A DNA stretch of 64,000 nucleotides, taken from the NCBI RefSeq assembly GCF_041080625.1, contig NZ_CP163518.1:7805501-7869500 (forward strand), given 5' to 3'. The notes beneath the pieces were generated by a model. That model saw nothing but the letters and a program-made list of their open reading frames with translations, did not search any database and was not told where the DNA came from. This document shows, piece after piece, positions 26,869 to 35,648 of the stretch; position 1 is the stretch's first letter, and the number at the start of each line of letters is the position of its first letter. The stretch is from Streptomyces sp. CG1 (GTDB lineage: Bacteria; Actinomycetota; Actinomycetes; Streptomycetales; Streptomycetaceae). Made by a program: the position numbers and the translations under genes.

Positions 26869-27162
26869 GCGAGGGTCGAGGGTGGGACAGCCAGGGCAGC
26901 AAGGCAGAGTCGTGGGGTTCCCACGATGATCGCCGTGCACCAAGGGTTGGTGCAGTGACGAAGCTGCGGTGAGTGCGGTGGGATTCGCGCTGTGGCATCG
27001 GGAGGAGACCGGCAAGGGCGCGGTGAGGGAGGGCGGGGCAGCAGCACGGGCCGAGGCAACAGCCCGCAGGTCCGCCATCGCGGCGATGGTGGTCCGTCCT
27101 TCCGGGAGACGCTGCCTTCCCGCTGGTGCGGTGGCCGCGGCGCCGCACCAGCGAGGCAGGGA
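26829..27162. other. Intergenic stretch, no gene recognised
   Basis: Bases 26829-26868 are the duplicated leader of the EACC1 gene (tgatca...ttttccgtagtccgg). The rest shows no codon bias or RNA structure I can defend. Confidence 0.5.
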
Positions 27163-27615
27163 CTATGACCAGAACTGGGAGTCGTTGCTGGAGCTGCAGT
27201 AGAAGGTCTGTACGTCACCGTCTGCGGTCTCCGACAGACACCTGCCCGTGGCGACGTTCTTCAGCACCCAACCACCCTCCCACTTCTCCTCGGACCACCT
27301 TTGGTTCATGTTGCCCGGCACGCAGCCGCCGAAGTAGACGGTGCCTCTGGCGTTGCTGTCGAGACACCGGGAACCAACATTGACAGCGAGTTCGACCCAA
27401 TTGCTGTCCGCAAGCCGGCTGTCGTACCACAGGGTGCGGTTGGAGTCACAGCTCTCCAGGCCGGCGTAGCCTTCGCTCTCGTAGGCGAGGCACGTGCCGC
27501 TCACCTTGTTCTTCCAGTGCACATATCCCTCGGCAGTGGCCGGGCTCGCCACGGCAAGGCCGATGGCGGGGACCGCGGCGGCGACGAATATGCGCACCAG
27601 CTTCGACTTCTCCAC
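27163..27615 (-). CDS. Secreted ricin-type beta-trefoil lectin (150 aa)
   Basis: N-terminal signal peptide (KSKLVRIFVAAAVPAIGLAV with cleavage after ASPATA). It is followed by a single beta-trefoil with repeats of the form CLAYES...C, CLDSNA...GNMNQRWS and CLSETADG...NDSQFWS, the Q-x-W-type motif of ricin B domains. GTG start with AGGTGG upstream. Probably binds glycans outside the cell. It is one of three such genes in 5 kb, with an alpha/beta hydrolase between. Confidence 0.8.
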   Translation of the reverse strand: MEKSKLVRIFVAAAVPAIGLAVASPATAEGYVHWKNKVSGTCLAYESEGYAGLESCDSNRTLWYDSRLADSNWVELAVNVGSRCLDSNARGTVYFGGCVPGNMNQRWSEEKWEGGWVLKNVATGRCLSETADGDVQTFYCSSSNDSQFWS

Positions 27616-27970
27616 AACGGACCACCTGGCTTTGATGTGGAAGGATCGATCAACTCAACGAGCGTGATTTCGGCAGGACTGGATCAAGAATGTGCATGCT
27701 GTCGAGGGGTGCGGCGCATAGCAGCGCGTTTCGAACATTGATCCAATGCGGCCCGGACCGCCCTGGGTGCTGTCGGCGGATCAGTGAACGTGCCTGGTCA
27801 GTTCCCGCAGCAACCGGCTGTGCGCCGCGGGATCAGTTGAGGCAGAGCCGGGTCGTGCAGCGATACGCCGGTCGCATCTTCCGGCCCGATGCCGACCACG
27901 GTTCCGTCGTCCGCCGGGCTTCCCGGGGACCCGCCCGTTGACGGGGCGTTCTGCCGCTGCCCTTCTTGTC
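27616..27970. other. Intergenic region, no supported gene
   Basis: Carries the promoter region for the lectin at its left end. Open frames here have no ribosome site or recognisable product. Confidence 0.45.
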
Positions 27971-28786
27971 TCAGCCCTTGATGAACTCCAGCACGTCGGT
28001 GTTGAACTGCTCGTGGTGGCTGGCGATCAGGGCGTGGCCGGCGGAGGGGTACTCCTTGAGCACGGCTCCGGCGATGCGCTGCGCGGTGCGTCGGCCGGTC
28101 AGGTCGATGGGCGCGGAGAAGTCGAGCGCGCCGTGGACGACGAGGATCGGCACGGTAATCGCGCTCAGGGCGCTCCGGTGGTCGGTGACGAGTGCCAGCC
28201 GCTGGATCCGCGGCACCACCCAGGGCGCCGGCCGCAGGCAGAGCGCGAGCATCCAGTCGACCATGGCCGGCGAGACGTGGGGGTTGCGCTGGGTCGCGAA
28301 GAACGACTGCGCCTGCCCGGCGAGCCACTTCGGCCGATCGGTCCGGATCGCGGCGATCAGGCCCTCTATAGACTCCTCCGGTATCCCCGCGGGGTTGTCA
28401 TCCGCCTGCATCAGGTACGGCAGCATCGCGGAGACGAGCACGGCCCGCGCCACCCGCTCCTCACCATGTCTGGCCATGTAGTGCGCCACCTCCGCGCCGC
28501 CCGTCGAATGCCCGACAAGCGTGATGTCGCGCAGGTCCAGGTGGTCGATCACGGCGGCCAGGTCATCGCTGAGGGTGTCGAAGTCATACCCGGACGAGGG
28601 CCGGTCCGACCGGCCGTGGCCCCGCCTGTCGAAGGCGATGCAACGGTAGCCACGCTCGACGAACCACGGGATCTGGTACTCCCACATGTCCGCGTCGAGC
28701 ATGGCGCTGGCGACGAACACGATCGGCTCGCCCCGCCCGTAATCCTCGTAAGCCAGACGGGTGCCGTCGGCGGCCTCAACGTACAT
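27971..28786 (-). CDS. Alpha/beta hydrolase (haloperoxidase/esterase-like)
   Basis: A 271-residue enzyme starting MYVEAADGTRLAYEDYGRGE. ATG 28786 is chosen because GGAGGG lies eight bases upstream; an open frame continues further but belongs to the tail of a decayed ABC gene. Catalytic triad: Ser in the elbow GHSTGG, Asp in VVHGALDFSAP, His in SAGHALIASH. FDRRGHGRSDRP is typical of non-haem haloperoxidase-like esterases. Cytosolic, substrate unknown. It is flanked by remnants, so it may be the surviving member of a decayed biosynthetic or resistance cluster. Confidence 0.85.
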   Translation of the reverse strand: MYVEAADGTRLAYEDYGRGEPIVFVASAMLDADMWEYQIPWFVERGYRCIAFDRRGHGRSDRPSSGYDFDTLSDDLAAVIDHLDLRDITLVGHSTGGAEVAHYMARHGEERVARAVLVSAMLPYLMQADDNPAGIPEESIEGLIAAIRTDRPKWLAGQAQSFFATQRNPHVSPAMVDWMLALCLRPAPWVVPRIQRLALVTDHRSALSAITVPILVVHGALDFSAPIDLTGRRTAQRIAGAVLKEYPSAGHALIASHHEQFNTDVLEFIKG

Positions 28787-28839
28787 GGACATTCCCTCCG
28801 TTGTGTTAAGACGCATGGTGGATGCACCGGCCAACCGCA

Positions 28840-29914
28840 CGGTGGCCCGCACCTCGACGCTGCGGGCCACGTCCAGGCGTTTGGGGTGCGACCGACGCCG
28901 AAGTTGGGGCATCTCGACCGGCAGGTCGAGGTACTCGAAGACGCGCTCGAAGAGTGCCAGGGAGCTCTGCAGGGTGATGCCTACCCCCAGCAGCGAGACG
29001 GTCGGCCCGAACAGACCCTGCTGCAGGCCGGTGTACGCGACCAGGGTGCCCACCGAGATCGCCAGGTGACCGTGGCCGATCGACCCCGCGGCCCAGTAGA
29101 TGCCGATCGGCATGGCGGCCATGATGATCTGCATGGTCACCGCGCGTCACCGCCCGGCCATGGCCGAACGGATCGTCAGCTCGGTGAGCGTGTCGGACTG
29201 CCGGGTGAACTGCTCGACCAGGGTGTAGGTGCGACCCATGACCCGGCCGAGGAGGAACCCGCTCACCGAGAGCGACTCCTCCACCAGGACCGATAGCAGA
29301 GCGAGTTGCGCCTGCCGTTCCCGGGTGATCGCCCGTCGCTGGTTGCCGACGTTCCGGCTGATCAGTGCAAAAATCGGGAGCATCAGCAGCGAGACGATGG
29401 TCAGTCGCCAGTCCAGTGCCAGCACCGCGATCAGGCTCGCCACGACGGTGGTCCCGTTGCCGACGATGCTGCCGGACAGGGTGGAGATGACGGTTCCCAT
29501 CCCGCCGATGTCGTTCGAGATGCGGGACTGCACCTCGCCGGTCCTGGCCCGGGTGAAGAACGCCAGCGGCATCGGCTGCAGGTGCGCGTAGACGGCGATG
29601 CGCAGGTCGTTCATCATGCTCTCGCCAACGCCCAGCGACAGGTAGGACTGCAAGACCCCGATGCCGTTGGCGATGAGTACCACGGTGAGCATTCCGACGG
29701 CCAGCAGGCTCAGCAGGCCGACCCGCCCTTGCGGCAGTGCCACGTCCAGGATCGATCGCAGCAGGAAGGGGGGAACCATCCCCAGCACCGAGGACACTAC
29801 GATCAGCCCGAGCATCACCCCAAGCCGAAGCCGGTACGGCCAAGACAGCCGCAGGATTCGGCTCAACCGCACCCGGAAGCTCGCCGGTATCTCGTCAACG
29901 ACCAGTGTTTTCAT
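28840..29914 (-). pseudogene. ABC exporter half-transporter, nonsense codon and missing ATPase domain
   Basis: MKTLVVDEIPASFRVRLSRI begins a six-helix exporter domain (ABC_membrane) with MPLAFFTRARTGEVQSRISN, the conserved intracellular loop of lipid/peptide exporters. An in-frame TGA at 29147-29149 interrupts the domain; reading continues in the same frame as VTMQIIMAAMPIGIYWAAG to the VFEYLDLP linker at about 28890. The nucleotide-binding domain that should follow is gone, replaced by the alpha/beta hydrolase gene. Not functional. Confidence 0.82.
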
Positions 29915-29940
29915 GGTGATTGCCCGTGAGTTCGGCGACG

Positions 29941-30240
29941 TCAGCGAAGGGCGAGGAAGCCCTCGCTCAGCAGGGTGCGCACCAGCGTCTTGCGGCCGGC
30001 CTCGTCCAGATCACCCGGGATCGCGTTCCCGCAGGTCCGCTCGGCGCCCTGCTCGGCCATGTAGCGGACCTCCTCGGCTACCGCCGTGGGGAAGCGCACG
30101 GTTTTGTTGTGGAAGTGCAGTCCGGCGACCCCGTTCTCGACGGTCAGCCGCCACTGCACGCCCGGTCGTCGGCGGACCGGGGTGTCCGCATCGGTGCTCG
30201 GAAGATATGAAAGGCAGAAGTCAGGGCGGCCACCGCCGAC
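29941..30240 (-). pseudogene. C-terminal remnant of a JmjC-type cupin oxygenase
   Basis: Encodes GLHFHNKTVRFPTAVAEEVR then IPGDLDEAGRKTLVRTLL, characteristic of the winged-helix tail of bacterial JmjC/ROXA-like 2-oxoglutarate oxygenases. The metal-binding cupin core is missing. Adjacent to a decayed ABC exporter on the same strand; together they resemble the remains of a peptide-modification and export cluster (inference). Confidence 0.55.
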
Positions 30241-30363
30241 AACGGCAGCGTCTGACATCTTTCTGCACGTTGCGGGCAGCTGGGGTCTGGTCGCCATCAC
30301 TCCCAGGACACAACTGCGTCGTAGAGACCAAACGGCCACCAGCCCCCGGCCCGCCTGCCGCGC

Positions 30364-30861
30364 TTACCCCCAGAGTTGGGTGTCGGATCCATCGCAGGGG
30401 GCGTCGATCACACCCCAATATCCGACGACGGTCAGGCACATTTCCGTGTCCTGGTTTTGGAGCACCCATCCGCTGCTGGTGTGAATCTCGGACCACGTCA
30501 GGTGCCGACCACTCAAGCAACTCAGATTGACGGTTCCGTTTCCGTCGTCATTCAGGCACGCGTAGGGGTCGGGTCCGCCGTTGGAAACCGCGGACTCGGT
30601 GAAGTCGCCGGAAGTATCCTGGTCGTCGATCCACTGGACGTGCTCATCGTTCGCATTGCAGCCGGACTGGGATACCTCCCGCAAGTTGTCGTGATACAGG
30701 CACAGGCCCGTGTGCTTGTTCTGCCAGGTGATGACGGGAATCCCCGACATCGGCCGGGCTTGGTGCTGTTCCGCTGCGGACGCTGAACCTGGCGCTGCCA
30801 GCAGAGCCGTGACAATTGCCGCTGTGCCGACCGCAACGTTCATAACACGCATGATGCCCAT
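30364..30861 (-). CDS. Secreted ricin-type beta-trefoil lectin (165 aa)
   Basis: ATG 30861 is preceded by GAGGAGG. Signal peptide VGTAAIVTALLAAPGSASAA, then a beta-trefoil with CLYHDNLREVSQSGC, CLNDDGNGTVNLSCLSGRHL and CLTVVGYWGVIDAPC repeats ending TQLWG. Secreted glycan-binding candidate related in architecture, but not closely in sequence, to the lectins at 27163 and 31682. Confidence 0.8.
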   Translation of the reverse strand: MGIMRVMNVAVGTAAIVTALLAAPGSASAAEQHQARPMSGIPVITWQNKHTGLCLYHDNLREVSQSGCNANDEHVQWIDDQDTSGDFTESAVSNGGPDPYACLNDDGNGTVNLSCLSGRHLTWSEIHTSSGWVLQNQDTEMCLTVVGYWGVIDAPCDGSDTQLWG

Positions 30862-30994
30862 TGAAAGACTCCTCCTCTTACTGCGGTTCGCTTGATGCTT
30901 GCGCCCTGATTGCAGGGGACGTGTCAGTTCGGTGGCACGCCCCTGGCTTTGGAGACTATGCTCCCGTGCAGACGCAGCCCCTTTTCCGGCGGGA

Positions 30995-31120
30995 TCAGAA
31001 TGCCGAATCGCCACGACCAGTGTCGTTAGCGTGTTGGTCGGCGTGGGCTGCCGGTGTCGCCAGGGCTGTGATGCCGAGGCACGTGGCGGTGAGGACGAGA
31101 GCGGCGAGCTTGCTGATCAT
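30995..31120 (-). CDS. 41-residue secreted peptide
   Basis: ATG 31120 has AAGGGGGA just upstream. The product is essentially a signal peptide (KLAALVLTATCLGITALATP, cleavage expected after AAHA) followed by a mature peptide of about 14 residues, DQHANDTGRGDSAF. G/C third positions support coding. It lies between two lectin genes on the same strand. It could be a signalling peptide or the surviving 5' end of a longer secreted protein. Confidence 0.55.
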   Translation of the reverse strand: MISKLAALVLTATCLGITALATPAAHADQHANDTGRGDSAF

Positions 31121-31299
31121 GTTCCCCCTTTAGGTCGGTCAAGCTCCCAAGGTGCATTCCAAAGATGCCCGGCAGGTAGCTCTGGTGTCGTTAGTACTGA
31201 CTCCACAGCGCTACGCAACGCGTGCACTGGCAGCACGCGAGGCGTATCGGCCCTTGTCTCGTTGCTGGTTGTGGTGACCGGTTGCCGTGTTAGCCGATC
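31121..31299. other. Intergenic stretch
   Basis: Upstream region of the 41-residue peptide gene. No coding or RNA feature recognised. Confidence 0.4.
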
Positions 31300-31632
31300 T
31301 CAGCGGAGCTGTGTCCGGTTCGGGGATGGGTGGCCCCGCAGCCCGCAATACCGGACGACGGCGCTGCCGGTCCTGTAGAACGGCCCGGGGCCGGTCGTGG
31401 ACACAGCTCGGTCCGCCGGCCACAATCCGACCGGCACCACCGCGGCGTCGTCCTCGGCTCGCCCTGCCGGGAACGACGACGACCAGGCGGTGGGGCTGCG
31501 CGAAGTGCATGAGCAGTACCTGCTGCAAATCAGCCTTGCCGCCTGCAGGAGAAGCCCCTGCTACCGGCAGTGCGCGGCAGCCAGGACAGCCCCCCATGCC
31601 CATGCCACACGCATCATACGAAACCACACCAT
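31300..31632 (-). pseudogene. Possible small secreted protein with early nonsense codon
   Basis: ATG 31632 follows GGTGGGGGAATT and encodes a signal-like MVWFRMMRVAWAWGAVLAAA before TAG. The same frame then runs about 85 codons with G/C-rich third positions to a TGA at 31300 (WPADRAVSTTGPGPFYRTG...). No family recognised. Either a decayed secreted-protein gene or chance. Confidence 0.3.
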
Positions 31633-31681
31633 AATTCCCCCACCTCTTGATCGCATACAGCCGGTCAGCGGACGGCACGCG

Positions 31682-32329
31682 TCAGTTGCCGAAACTCCAG
31701 TGCTGCCACTCCAGGTTGGCGTACGACCACTGCTGGACGCGCGCACCATTGTCGGCGCTTCCATTGCTGACCTCGAGGAACTTAGCGCTGTTGACGTTTT
31801 CGATCGTACTGGTGCCGACGTTCCACCTCTGGGTATCCTTGTAGACGCAGTTCCACTGCTGCGCCGGCGCGCCGTTATCCATGCGGGAGTCCGCGATCTC
31901 CAGGCACTTTCCGCTATTAACATTTACGATCTTGGACGTGGTGAACCCTGTGCTAAGGATCTCCCACTTCGCGCCAGGCTGGCCGTTGCAGTCCCACATC
32001 TGAACCCGGGCGCCATCACTCTTGCTGGAGTTCTCGACCTCGAGGCACTTCCCGTTCGATTTGTTCACCAGCGTGACGGGGCCGTCGTTAGTGTCAGCCA
32101 CACTGGTATTGGGCAGCAGCACGACAGTGAAAACCGCAGACATGGCCAGGCCGGCGAACTTGACCACCCTCTTCATCGCGTCGATGTTTTTGCAGTAACC
32201 CTGCAGATCGAGGTACTTGGCACAGTTACTGGTGAACGCCGACGCGGGAGTGGCTGCCGCGAGGGAGATTGTCGGGGCGGCTATGGGAAGGCGGATGGCA
32301 GTCGATGCACTCGCTACTTTGCGGTTCAT
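31682..32329 (-). CDS. Secreted ricin-type lectin with two signal-like segments (215 aa)
   Basis: ATG 32329 has GGGGGAA upstream. The N-terminus contains a first signal-like segment (IRLPIAAPTISLAAATPASA), a 20-residue spacer with two Cys, then at residue 52 a second Met and hydrophobic segment (KRVVKFAGLAMSAVFTVVLL). A complete beta-trefoil follows with three repeats CLEVENS...AKWEIL, CLEIADS...TQRWNV and FLEVSNG...WQHWSF. The second Met has no ribosome site. The gene may be a fusion of a small secreted-peptide ORF with a lectin. Extracellular glycan binding is likely. Confidence 0.75.
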   Translation of the reverse strand: MNRKVASASTAIRLPIAAPTISLAAATPASAFTSNCAKYLDLQGYCKNIDAMKRVVKFAGLAMSAVFTVVLLPNTSVADTNDGPVTLVNKSNGKCLEVENSSKSDGARVQMWDCNGQPGAKWEILSTGFTTSKIVNVNSGKCLEIADSRMDNGAPAQQWNCVYKDTQRWNVGTSTIENVNSAKFLEVSNGSADNGARVQQWSYANLEWQHWSFGN

Positions 32330-32683
32330 GTTTCCCCCTGAGGTTGAGAGACTGACGACGCCCATCCGTGCCGAAGCCGCGGCGTCGTTTGGGTAGCTCA
32401 GCGTTCCTGGACGAGCGCTGTGGTGTGACGGGTGAACTCCGCCGTCTGCCGCACCCCTTCCCGGCGCTGAAGCTCGGCCGGGTGCAGCAGACGGGGCGGC
32501 TGACGGTTGGGTGTAGGTGATGCCGCGGAGCACCCCCGTGCCCCCGCCGCAAGCGATTCTCGAACTCCCTTTGCTATGCGTGTCCTTGGGCGTTCGGGTA
32601 CTCGCTTCCCTCCGCCGCTTCCAAGGTTATCGACCAGCTGTATTATGTCAACTGTACGAGAAAGAATCTTACGGAGACCAACG

Positions 32684-33322
32684 ATGCCGAAGCAGGTGGA
32701 CCACCACGAACGCCGCGAAGAGATCTCCCGAGCGCTGTGGCGTGTGGTCGAGCAGAAGGGCGTCGCGCACCTGACCGTGCGTGAGGTTGCGAAGGAGGCG
32801 GGCATCTCCCACGGGGCACTGCAGCACTACTTCGCCTCCCGGGAGGCCATGCTCTGCTTCGCCATGGATCTTGCAACACAGCAGAAGTCGCAGCGCGTCG
32901 GCCGGCGCCTGGGGGAACTCGGCGACCGGCCGCACCCCCGTGACGTGCTCCGGGTGATGCTCACGGAGATGCTCCCTTTGCATGCCGACGCCCGCGCGGC
33001 CAGCCGGATCAGCGCCGCGTACGTCCTTGAGGCACTGCAGAACGAGAACATCCGCGTGCGGGCGCGCGACGGTATCGCCCAAGGGCGCGTCATCGTCGAG
33101 CAGTTGATCCGTGATGCGATCGCCGAGGGGCACATCTCTCCCGACCGTGACCCGGTGGTCGAGACCCATCTGCTCCTCGCCCTCACCGGGTTCACCACCC
33201 TCATCGAGCTGGACGTGGTCGGGCGTCAAGACGCGCTCACCGCTGTCGATCAGTACCTTGACAGGCTGTTCACAGAAGGCGATGCAGAGCACGGGGCACG
33301 GGAGGGGGAGCGCCGCCGATGA
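32684..33322 (+). CDS. TetR-family regulator
   Basis: A 212-residue protein with a canonical TetR N-terminal HTH: LTVREVAKEAGISHGALQHY FASRE (about residues 30-55). The helical ligand domain resembles BetI/TetR_C_6 members. GGAG lies eight bases before ATG 32684; an upstream in-frame extension lacks support. It is divergent from the lectin at 32329 across 354 bp and sits 67 bp before the second EACC1-caspase module, so it could control either. Confidence 0.87.
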   Translation: MPKQVDHHERREEISRALWRVVEQKGVAHLTVREVAKEAGISHGALQHYFASREAMLCFAMDLATQQKSQRVGRRLGELGDRPHPRDVLRVMLTEMLPLHADARAASRISAAYVLEALQNENIRVRARDGIAQGRVIVEQLIRDAIAEGHISPDRDPVVETHLLLALTGFTTLIELDVVGRQDALTAVDQYLDRLFTEGDAEHGAREGERRR

Positions 33323-33349
33323 CTCGTGCGTTTCCTTCATCGGCCCTTG

Positions 33350-34530
33350 TTGATCAATTTTCCGTAGTCCGGAACCGAGAGGAGGGCGTATGGGTCAGGA
33401 TGGACCGGTGATGAGCGAAGGTGAACGGGAACTGTGGTTGCGTATACCGGGCGCTGAAGGCCAACTGCGGTCTTTGATGGACTGGTTGCGCCATGAGGAC
33501 GGGTTGCGGGGCCGAGTGCGGGCCCTGCAGCGCTCGCCTGCCCCGGGGGAGATGGGCGGGGCGCTGGATGTGCTCGCGGTGGCTGTCGGGTCCGAAGGTA
33601 TGGGGGTGGTGCTGGCCAACTGCCTGTCCACCTGGATCGCCCAGCGGCGCTCGGACCTGCGGATCACGGTGAGTACGCGGGACGGCCGCACCGTGGAGGT
33701 GGACGCCAAGGGCGTCGACCCGCAGGCCCTCGCGCGGGACATCGAGCGCCTTCTCAACAACCCCACGGTGGAGGGGAATCGGCAGTGACGCGGTTGCCGG
33801 ACCCGGACCGCTCACGCGCCCTCCTCATCGGCACCGGAGTTCACGCCGACGGGTCCGATCTGCCCAGCCTGCCCGCCATCGGCGCCAACCTCGCCCATCT
33901 GCGGCAGGTGCTCACCGATCCCGTCACAGGCTCCCTGCCTCCGGAGCATTGCCTCACCGTCGCCGACCCCGCCGCCGCGTCCGAGGTGGGTTCCCTTCTT
34001 GCCGGCGTCGCCCAGGAGGCGACGGACCTGCTGTTCGTGTACTACGGCGGGCACGGGCTGGTGGATGACCGGGGCAGGCTCCACCTCGCACTGCCACGTA
34101 CCGACACCGCGGACATCCGCTGGACCGCGCTGCCGTTTGAGACCTTGCGGGAGGAACTGGTCGACAGCCCGGCGGCGATCCGGGTGCTGGTGCTGGACTG
34201 CTGCTTCTCCGGTCGGGCCATTGAGGCGATGACGAACGCAGGCGGCACGGTCGCCGGACAGATCGACGTCGCCGGCACCTACACGCTCGCCTCCACCTCC
34301 GCCAACGCCGTCGCCCACGCACCCCAAGGCACCACCCACACGGCGTTCACCGGTGCCCTGCTCACGGCCCTGCGGGAGCCGAAGGAGCTGAACCTGGACG
34401 CCCTCTTCGACGAGGTGCGGCGCGATCTGGCAGCACGCGATATGCCACGGCCTCAGCGGCGGGTGATCAATAGCGTGGGGAACCTCGTCCTGGTGCGTCC
34501 CCCCGATCCGGCCATCCCTCGTCCTGGGCC
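33350..34530 (+). repeat. Inverted duplicate arm (EACC1-caspase module), partner 25690-26868
   Basis: Contains the same leader, EACC1-like gene and caspase domain as the minus-strand copy; gene lengths (132 codons) and junction offsets (four-base overlap) are identical. Confidence 0.85.
33390..33788 (+). CDS. EACC1-like effector-associated constant component (132 aa), second copy
   Basis: Same length and architecture as the gene at 26430-26828, with most residues identical (ELWLRIPGAEGQLRSLMDWL, DAKGVDPQALARDIERLL). GAGGAGGG precedes ATG 33390. GTGA overlap with the following caspase-like gene. In this class the small protein is the constant partner while the effector domain varies. Confidence 0.72.
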   Translation: MGQDGPVMSEGERELWLRIPGAEGQLRSLMDWLRHEDGLRGRVRALQRSPAPGEMGGALDVLAVAVGSEGMGVVLANCLSTWIAQRRSDLRITVSTRDGRTVEVDAKGVDPQALARDIERLLNNPTVEGNRQ

Positions 34531-35470
34531 CGCCATCGAACCGTCCCTCGCCAAGGCGGACGACCCCGGCGCGTCTGCCCCGCCGCAGCCTTCGTGGCTC
34601 CAAGACAGCGCGGCGGCCCCGCCGGTGCTCCGGCGCCCGAGGACCGGCCTGCTGCGACCGGGCAACGCCGCGGCCAACACCGCCGCCGACCACATCGGGG
34701 TGCTCGATGCCGCCCTCGCCCAGATCCCCGACGCCCACCGCCACGGCACCGACATCCTCATCCGCGCCGACAGCGCCGGATCAGCCAAAGCCTTTCTGAC
34801 CCACATACGAGCCCTGCGCTCGCGCGGCATCCGCGCGTCCTTCTCCGTCGGATGGCCCATCACCGAGCCAACCCGGCGGGCGATCCGCCATCTGCCCAAG
34901 GAGGTCTGGCATCCCGCCCTCGAGCAGGACGGCTCGCTGCGCGAAGGCGCCGAGGTCGCCGAGCTGACCGGCCTGCCCGACTACCCCGACGGCACCCGCA
35001 TCATCGTCCGCCGCGGGCGCCCCCACCCCGGCGCCCAGCTCTCCCTGTTCGACCTGGACGAGGGCATGCGCCACCAGATCCTCCTCACCGACACCCCTAA
35101 CACACAGGACTCCCTGCAACTGCTGGAAGTCCGCCACCGCGCGCACGCCCGCGTCGAAGACCGCATCCGCTGCGGCAAGAGCACCGGCTTCGGCCGCTCC
35201 CCCTCCCGCCGCTTCCAGATCAACGCCGCATGGCTGGAGCTGTCCTTGGCCGCCATCGACCTGATCGCCTGGACCCAAGCTCTCCTGCTGGAGGGCGAGT
35301 TGGCCACGGCCGAACCGAAGAAACTCCGCCACCGGCTCCTGCATGCCGCCGCCCGCATCACCCACGGCGCCCGCCGCCTGCACCTACGGATCGCCGCCAC
35401 CTGGCCCTGGCGTCACGACCTCGCGACCGCCTTCACCCGGCTACAGGCCCTGCCCCGGCCGGTCACCTAA
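33785..35470 (+). CDS. Caspase-like domain fused in frame to the C-terminal half of an IS1380 transposase (561 aa)
   Basis: Residues 1-240 are a paralogue of the caspase at 24178-26433 with His90 (VYYGGHG) and Cys140 (LDCCFSG) conserved. From about residue 285 the sequence is an IS1380-family transposase C-terminus: [59 protein letters not shown] and [16 protein letters not shown]. The transposase N-terminal third is missing. The frame is uninterrupted across the junction (about 34560-34640). The simplest explanation is an IS1380 insertion or deletion that replaced the original effector domain; a selected fusion is less likely but cannot be excluded. Confidence 0.85.
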   Translation: MTRLPDPDRSRALLIGTGVHADGSDLPSLPAIGANLAHLRQVLTDPVTGSLPPEHCLTVADPAAASEVGSLLAGVAQEATDLLFVYYGGHGLVDDRGRLHLALPRTDTADIRWTALPFETLREELVDSPAAIRVLVLDCCFSGRAIEAMTNAGGTVAGQIDVAGTYTLASTSANAVAHAPQGTTHTAFTGALLTALREPKELNLDALFDEVRRDLAARDMPRPQRRVINSVGNLVLVRPPDPAIPRPGPAIEPSLAKADDPGASAPPQPSWLQDSAAAPPVLRRPRTGLLRPGNAAANTAADHIGVLDAALAQIPDAHRHGTDILIRADSAGSAKAFLTHIRALRSRGIRASFSVGWPITEPTRRAIRHLPKEVWHPALEQDGSLREGAEVAELTGLPDYPDGTRIIVRRGRPHPGAQLSLFDLDEGMRHQILLTDTPNTQDSLQLLEVRHRAHARVEDRIRCGKSTGFGRSPSRRFQINAAWLELSLAAIDLIAWTQALLLEGELATAEPKKLRHRLLHAAARITHGARRLHLRIAATWPWRHDLATAFTRLQALPRPVT

Positions 35471-35648
35471 AACAGCACGACGTCCCTGCCCGCCCACGAA
35501 CCAAGGCCCTTCGGAGACCCCGGCCGGCGCGTCGGGTCCTTGGCTTGCCCGGCGAACGCACACGGCCAGGAAGACGTGGCCTCGGCCATCAACCCGGTGC
35601 AGCCAGACCCAACTGAAAGCCGGAGGCTACTGTCTCGTGATCCTGTTC

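Noticed and set aside
27720..27970. Possible secreted protease tail between lectin and hydrolase
   Set aside because: Short frames with Gly/Pro-rich translation but no catalytic motif or ribosome site.
28787..29140. Alpha/beta hydrolase with an N-terminal transmembrane fusion
   Set aside because: The upstream part is the end of the decayed ABC exporter in the same frame; GGAGGG before 28786 gives a normal-length hydrolase.
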